Origin: Pteria penguin
Taxonomy: Eukaryota; Mollusca; Bivalvia; Pterioida; Pteriidae
Reading direction: 5' to 3'
Length of the DNA: 64,000 nucleotides
Assembly (NCBI GenBank): GCA_035048485.1
Contig: CM068586.1
Location: forward strand, 52,380,167 to 52,444,166
The notes beneath the pieces are model-generated. The model ran no database searches. It was not told where the DNA came from and was given only the letters and a program-made list of their open reading frames with translations. This document shows, piece after piece, positions 57,829 through 64,000 of the stretch; within the stretch, counting starts at the first letter, position 1, and each line of letters begins with the position of its first letter. A program made the position numbers and the translations under genes.

Positions 57829-59330
57829 TTCAGTAGTCGCAGTAGTAACATCTATGTTCATAATTACTCTGAAAATAGATATATTCTAAAAATGTCATAT
57901 TTTATTTGAAATGTAATGATTCTGTTCAGGATTGTGCGTCTTTACCATCCAATTAGAATTTACAATATATATCTATTTCTGGAAACACGCATACAATAAT
58001 CACCCTTAAGGCGGATAATACTTTAATCAAATCCTTGAAACTAGGAAACAAAAAGTAATTGAAAGTGAGAATAAAGAAATCGACGTATGATAGACAGGTC
58101 CGAAGTGTTTTCTTCAGCTATTTTAAAATGCAAATGCTAATGGAGTAAATAGAAATTAAGTAGTCGTTCATAACTATTATTCCTTATGGTTATGTAGAGG
58201 TATCTATTGGCTTGGTAGCTATCTGACGTACGATAGTTGTGAGCTGTGACGTAAACCAATTCTATGTAAACCGATGTAAAATTCTGAGAAATGAAGGAAC
58301 AAAAATTACTCTTTCAAAGAAATTGACCCATACTTTTGGCAGATAATTTTTATCGAATTTCTTGACGTCACAGTTCATTTTCAATTGTTTGTCCTAGGTA
58401 TGACCGAGGTGTAAATATTGTGACGCCATCTGATCTAACAATCTAATAAATGAAAGGGTCAATGGTTTGACTTTCAAATGGTGATGACGTTAGACATGTA
58501 CCCAAATGGAAAATACACCTGTATTACAAAAAATTTGAAAAACACGGAACTGTTCAGAAATCAGTGACTTAAGCAGTCCAAAGCAGAAAAAGAAAACCAA
58601 TATTACCTGTATCTAAACTTATTTCAGAGATTTCTTTATTTCTTTATTTACTTATATAAGATTAGAAATGTCAAATTTTACAAATTTAAAAGACTGAAAA
58701 ATACGTCAGACTCAGTTGTATGATTTCGTGATCCTTATATTTTGAATACGTACCCCGTAGCAGTAGCAGTATCCTGCACATGCACCATACTGGCCACAGC
58801 ATCCACCATGTGTACACGTGTGACAATCACATGTATATCTAGCTGTCCTGTTTTGCTCTGGAGCCTCGGCTATACCTAAAGAATGTAGAACACTCTAACA
58901 TTTATCACTGTTTATCAAGATGTATTAATTTTTTGTACATATTTACATGAATTAGTTGAATGCATGGCATATATATTACCAAACCAACCTAGTAGACTTT
59001 TTATTTATTACTATACCAACTAAAATTAATTTTTATGCAATCAGTCCGATCTAATACGAAACCAACGCAATATAAGTCCAATAACCACGGAAACCCCCTC
59101 CCCCAGTGATGTCCACAGGTGGGATCTGCTACCATGAAGGAGTAAGCTTCCTCTGCCGACCGGCCACATCCGCTGTGATGCCGTAATATAACTCGTTATC
59201 ATCAGTTATACTTAAAAGGATATTAAAGCAAACGAAAACTTCTACTGTATTAAAACTAACTTGCGCTTGATCCTTGATGGACTTGAAGAATAACGATCAA
59301 CAAAACACAGAGGACAGAGAGTTTGAACAT
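57829..59330 (-). CDS. Ten-cysteine secreted peptide, copy 4
   Basis: The coding exons are 59261-59330 (exon from 59340), 58754-58875 and 57829-57867 (TGA at 57829-57831). They follow an untranslated exon ending at 59783. The 76-residue precursor starts MFKLSVLCVLLIVILQV. The core reads CDCHTCTHGGCCGQYGAC and ends YCYCYG, and the last exon SNYEHRCYYCDY differs from copies 2 and 3 by one residue. The donor after the middle exon is CGGG|gtacgt, as in copy 1, where copies 2 and 3 have gtgcgt. A poly(A) signal is at 57765-57770. The gene is intact. The introns match copies 2 and 3 but are shortened. Confidence 0.85.
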
Positions 59331-59392
59331 CTTTCAAATGCTGAAATGGAACAAAAATAAAAAATCAATACGTTAATTCTCTTATCCCATAG

Positions 59393-59530
59393 AATGGTTG
59401 GTTGGTTGATTAGGGTTTACGTCGCATACAACAATTTATATCGTGACATGGAAGCAGGAGGTAACCATCCCCTTAAACATAGTGGCGCAATCCGGGAATC
59501 GAACCCGGATCGTCCTCACATAGAAGTTTC
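59393..59530 (-). repeat. SINE-like insert in intron 1 of copy 4
   Basis: 'gaatggttggttggttgatt', 'gtgacatggaagcaggaggt', 'gcgcaatccgggaatcgaac', 'ccggatcgtcctcacata'. It is the best-preserved B box of this family (minus strand ggttcgattcccgg). Confidence 0.8.
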
Positions 59531-59782
59531 TAGTGTATGTGATGAAAAGTTGATGAAATAAATGATATTATTGCAATATTTGATTATGAAGTATCAAATA
59601 CTAGCAAGGTATACTCTTCGTTCAGAAAATGTAAAAATATAAATATATATATATAAAAAAGTATGAATTGCATTTCAAAAACTTTTCAATTGAAATATAA
59701 ATATGTAAGAAAAGAAATCATTCTCATATCACTAATGCCATTTTAATCAATTCTTTATATCTTAATAAATAGAATGGTTTAC

Positions 59783-59892
59783 CTTTTTGTTTTGGTGTCA
59801 CGTAGATAACTATTACAACTGGGATGAGGTATGATTCCTCAGAATTGAATTTCCGTTTATATAGAAGCAACAACGTGACAATAAGGTGTCAC
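59783..59892 (-). promoter_or_regulatory. Promoter and untranslated first exon of copy 4
   Basis: TATATAAA on the minus strand (59856-59863). The exon ends AAAAAG|gtaaac at 59783/59782. The inverted repeat GTGACAataaggTGTCAC is at 59875-59892; the arms are kept while the spacer changed by one base. Confidence 0.7.
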
Positions 59893-60999
59893 TTCATACA
59901 TTAGGGAGAATCGGAGTTTCTGATTGGTTAGGTCAGTTAATCTATCTCCAACCAATCATTTATTCAAATCGATAAGTATTCTACTTCCTTCTCGTTACGT
60001 GCTAAAAATTTGGTCTTGTAGATTACATTTCACCTTGGTTCATTCCTATCATAAATTTAGGAAAATGCAACTCTAAATAGGATGCCACCAAGTGTTGGGA
60101 AGGTATAAGCGTCTGAAGCAAGCATGCGTCATCAGTCACAAATGTTCTGTGGAAACTTTGATACCATAATTAATAAATCTTCATTAGGAACATACTCAGG
60201 TTGAAACAGAGGCATGAGGCATAGACCGATATCATCTGATTACAGAACGGCGTTAGTGGCAGGTCAGCGTAGGACAATTACTCTTTTCTCGATTACTCTT
60301 ATGTCCTGTTTTGTGGTCTGTGGTTGCATTTGCCGCTTCATTCATACATTTGTCCACACCACGTGTATTACAATATACATATAAATTTATTTTATTACAT
60401 AATTTGTCCTCATATATAGGTCCAAACCATAAGTCAAAAAAAATAATAATAATAAATAAATAACATGCAATTATAATAAGCCTATTTTTAATATATTTGG
60501 TCTGTACTAAATCATTGTGAGGAAAACGGCCTCTGAATGAAACGTAAATATACTGAGAGTTCAGAGTGCAATAAGAACACTAATTTCAAAGAGATAAACG
60601 AAATACAATTGCAGCCAGTGATAAGCGATATGTTATTTCCTTGTCAAAGCGACCTAAAGTCACATTTCTGTGTAAAGGTTACATGTGAAGAGACTTAAAA
60701 TTTACCTGTACACAGAGGTGACCTTTATTCAGAGGTGACTTTTATACAGAGGTGTCCTTTGTTCAAAGATCATAGAAAATGAGAATTCATAATGCGACAA
60801 ACTTCATTATAGATTGTGATTTGATTACTGAATTCGGTACTAGTGTTTCAAAATTATCTATTCGGAGACGCCGCTCAAAGCCAAAACAATTGAGATTTCA
60901 TCTAATTTAGAGCGATCTATATATCAGAATCGTGCCCACTGGAAAAGCTTTAAATTATGTAAGAAAAAAGAGGAGTTACCTGCTCAGTTATGTGGCAGA

Positions 61000-61275
61000 A
61001 GTCACCATGGAGCTATACAATACATGAATATAAATAATATAATAGAATATTTAACACATTACAAAAATATTTGATTGTAGTGCAATTACGATACCGACTT
61101 AGGACGGTCATTTAATTTGACAAAAGCCAAACAAATGGTGTGGTTAACCGGTTTACGGGCCCACCTTCCCACTCACCGTAACAGCAGAACAATCAAAAGA
61201 CGTACATTTAAAAATTTATAAATAATCCTCCATGTAAAGAACAAGGACCAACAGGTATCGCATATTGAGAGGTAA
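61000..61275 (-). repeat. R1 repeat copy in unit C
   Basis: 'gcagaagtcaccatggagct', 'gcaattacgataccgactta', 'gtggttaaccggtttacggg', 'tttataaataatcctccatg'. It is inserted in DNA that is continuous in units A and B. Confidence 0.8.
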
Positions 61276-62061
61276 GAACATAATTAATCATAGGTTTTTA
61301 AAATGTGTAGGTTATAACGATAAGTTTTGAAGACGTTAGTTCAGTTAAAGAAGCATTGAAAATGGGTTGAAAATAACTTAGGATACCGATAGTTCACCAA
61401 CAACGGCATCGACAAAGGAGTGATGATAGCAAACAAAAGATTATATACTTATATACCGATGTTTATAGTGTACTATAACATTACTGTAATATCACATCTT
61501 ATTACATCTTCTGGTTATTTAAAGTTTACATATCCCCATTTAGGAGCATTTATAAATATACAAATGTTTTTGAAATACAATACTTGTTTTTGTGAATTGT
61601 AATAAATGTAACTATGCGCCGATCTAGAGGGTTAAGCAGCGGTCTGGATCCCAACTGAGAATGGGCGAAAATTATAAATTTGTCGACGGTACATGAGTAT
61701 TTTTCCACACGAAAACATGGATAGCTCCCTCTTGGAAAATTCACTGGGATAAACCACCTCTCGACAAAATTTCTGGATCCGCGCTTGGTAACTATAGATT
61801 CTAAAAATATGTTTCCTTGAATCATAATCAAAGAATTTCCCTTCACATTAAGATGCATATATTTATTAAAATAACGAAAGAAAGGCGTATGATTTTTACC
61901 CCCAGGAGATTTTAATCTTCTTCTTGAGTCCAATAGTTGGACTGTCTTGACATTTGATTTATATTTATTCTATCTTTCTCCACATTTATCACAGATGAAG
62001 CATAGCCAAACTACACTACCTACTTCTATTTTACTCGAAATAGCAGATGTGTAAAATTGAC

Positions 62062-62280
62062 TCATGGGTAAGGTGGGCCCGTAAACCGGTTAACCACACC
62101 ATTTGTTTGGCTTTTGTCAAATTAAATGACTTTCCTAAGTCGGTATCGTAATTGCACTACAATCAAATAGTTTTGTAATGTGTTATACGTTCTAGCATAT
62201 TATTTATATTCATGTATTGTATAGCTCCATGGTGACTTCTGCCACATAGCTGAGCCAGTAACTCCTCTTTTTTCCTTTCA
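62062..62280 (+). repeat. R1 repeat copy, plus strand
   Basis: 'gggtaaggtgggcccgtaaa', 'ccggttaaccacaccatttg', 'cctaagtcggtatcgtaatt', 'agctccatggtgacttctgc'. It is opposite in orientation to the copy at 61000-61275, about 0.8 kb away. Confidence 0.8.
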
Positions 62281-64000
62281 TGGGGAAATGTTTATATTAC
62301 TTAAATAGACTTCCTACAAAATTTGAGAAAATGCTTAAATTCAAGACGAAGAATAACAAGGAATTTGTATCAACCCCCACCTTGTCCAAACCAAGGAGCG
62401 CGCTAAACATTTTAAATGATATCAGGGTGTTATTCATTACATAGGCAGGCTCATTGTAACAGACTGTCCAGAACAAGAACAAATCAATTAAGATCTTCCT
62501 CTCATTATACCAAATCTAAATTTGTTGTATAATCCAATTGGGCCATTCCTCTGCGACTAGCAGAATTCGCCACATTTACACAAAAGGCAACGCCAAGCGT
62601 GGCATCCCTTCGCACGACAGCGAAGTTCAAGGTACTAACTTTGTGGTATAACACAATAGGTGCAAAACTGTGACTTCTACAAGGTTTTGTTACAGACTCG
62701 CGCACGCCCACACCCACACGCGTACCGTATCGTACTAGATTCCCCTCTGCGCTCTAGTTTACATCATTGTTAATTGACTGTGTATATGATGACGGCGGTA
62801 TTCTATGATGAAATACATTGCAGGTCATGCCAACTCTTCCAGTCCCGCCGAAAGACCAATTTGATTAAGCCTCGTAAAATTAACAGCCTTACGGTTTCAG
62901 TTTTTTTCAGTTAAAATCAACAACAACACCATAAACTCCATAAAATAAACCATCAATCTAGTTTACGTCACTTTTAAATAGGTGTGTACATGATGACGGC
63001 AGTATTCTATGATGAAATACATGTCAACTCTTCCAAACCCGCAGAAAGACAAACTTGATCAAGTCTCATAAGATTAACAGGCTTACGGTTCCAGTTTTTT
63101 CAGTTAAAATCAACAACAACACCACAAACTCCATAAAATAAACCATAAACTCCATAAAACAATTAAAAGAATGAGAGACAATGGTATCCTTATTATATAA
63201 TGTTTATTAACCGATTTTATAAATATGTATACACAATACAGAAAAGTTACTTAACATCACATAGGCATCAACATTGAACGCAGAATGATAGTCCAATCCA
63301 TACCAAAATATATCTTTTACTGTCTATGGACAGTAACAGAGTCTGGTTTCTAAACATCCTCACTAACAAATATTTACTTTCATTTATAGAGGATGCACAA
63401 TAAATTTCATTAAAAATGCAACTACAAATGAAGAAGATAAATGTTGCTGTTATGCTTAATACAGTATTGTAACAGATATCATGTAGATAATGATTTCATG
63501 TTTGGAACACTTCGCCCTGCGTAAAAATGTGGGGAAACAGTTAAGTATCCCCGGTGTTTCTTTCATGCGTTATGTTATACCATTACATGAATGAGAAATA
63601 TGCAACATAAACTATGAAATTAAAAAAACACAAAATACAAAATTCTCAAAACTGAGTATATCAACAACATTTTCATCGATTGAAATAATTTGTCAATGTA
63701 GATAAATGTTGAATCCCTTCCAGATTTTCAAGATTTTAAAGGACATTAAAAAGACTTTAGATTTTATAAAGTCATCGTATTATCATGTATAAAGACGAAA
63801 TATTGCCGATTAGGTTACTCAATAAACGTGCTATACACATGTATGTTCTACTGAAAAATTTTAGATAGAAACAATTCATAATGTGATTTTAATTTGTGCC
63901 TTAAATATAACTTGCAACGAAATCATCAATACCTATATTTCATTATGTCAGCCTTAATACAGATGTGGAAAAGAAACGGGGCGACTGGTGCAAGTAATTA
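62281..64000. other. Right end of the array, no further peptide gene
   Basis: 62281-63600 repeats the 55.2-57.1 kb extension, with an internal tandem duplication around 62780-63130. From about 63640 on the DNA no longer matches the start of another unit, and no fifth gene copy is seen before the window ends. Confidence 0.6.

Larger units (their letters stand above)
57100..61960 (-). repeat. Array unit C (contains peptide gene copy 4)
   Basis: Collinear with units A and B. The stop codons of copies 3 and 4 are 6,950 bp apart, the excess being the 55.2-57.1 kb extension. An R1 copy at 61000-61275 interrupts the upstream part. Confidence 0.85.

Overview
The window is nuclear DNA of an animal. 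The genes carry introns with GT..AG borders, AT-rich intergenic DNA, tRNA-derived SINEs, minisatellites and degenerate retroelements. The gene content (an intronless B-box/beta-propeller TRIM-like gene, Ly6/uPAR-type and ShKT domains on Thr/Pro-rich linkers, small cysteine-rich secreted peptides, SINEs ending in a 'gacgttaaaca' tail) points to a lophotrochozoan, most likely a bivalve mollusc. The species cannot be named from the sequence alone.

Layout. 1-5.3 kb (+): an intronless B-box/propeller gene (122-1267) followed by a tandemly duplicated, frameshifted and headless pseudogene copy (3401-4177). 5.5-10.2 kb: dense repeats, namely SINEs, an inverted pair of one dispersed repeat, a 30-bp perfect palindrome and a decayed reverse transcriptase on the minus strand. 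10.6-13.5 kb (-): two exons encoding one Ly6/uPAR-like (LU, three-finger) domain with its own stop. 16.7-29.5 kb (-): a mosaic secreted-protein gene reconstructed here as 16 exons. Read 5' to 3' it is linker-LU-linker-LU-linker-ShKT-linker-ShKT-linker-linker-ShKT-linker-LU-stop. Exons bordering modules begin and end in phase 1, and each LU domain is cut once by a phase-2 intron, so the modules can be shuffled without loss of frame. The 5' end (signal peptide) was not found.

29.5-34 kb holds SINEs, satellites and a second broken reverse transcriptase. 34.4-64 kb is an array of four paralogous minus-strand genes (coding spans 35112-37650, 45099-46728, 50879-52687, 57829-59330). Each encodes a 66-76 residue precursor: a signal-peptide exon, an exon with eight cysteines, and a tiny last exon with two more cysteines. 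The ten-cysteine spacing is the same in all four. Copies 2-4 also share a TATA box, an untranslated first exon, an intronic SINE and several kb of flank, so they arose by recent segmental duplication; copy 1 is older. A roughly 2-kb element with 25-bp inverted ends, with a second element nested inside, sits in the 3' flank of copy 2.

The two most interesting systems are the ten-cysteine peptide array, which I could not assign to a named family, and the LU/ShKT mosaic gene with a possible alternative terminal LU module downstream. Both look like secreted or surface-associated proteins. Roles in immunity, mucus or the extracellular matrix are inference only.
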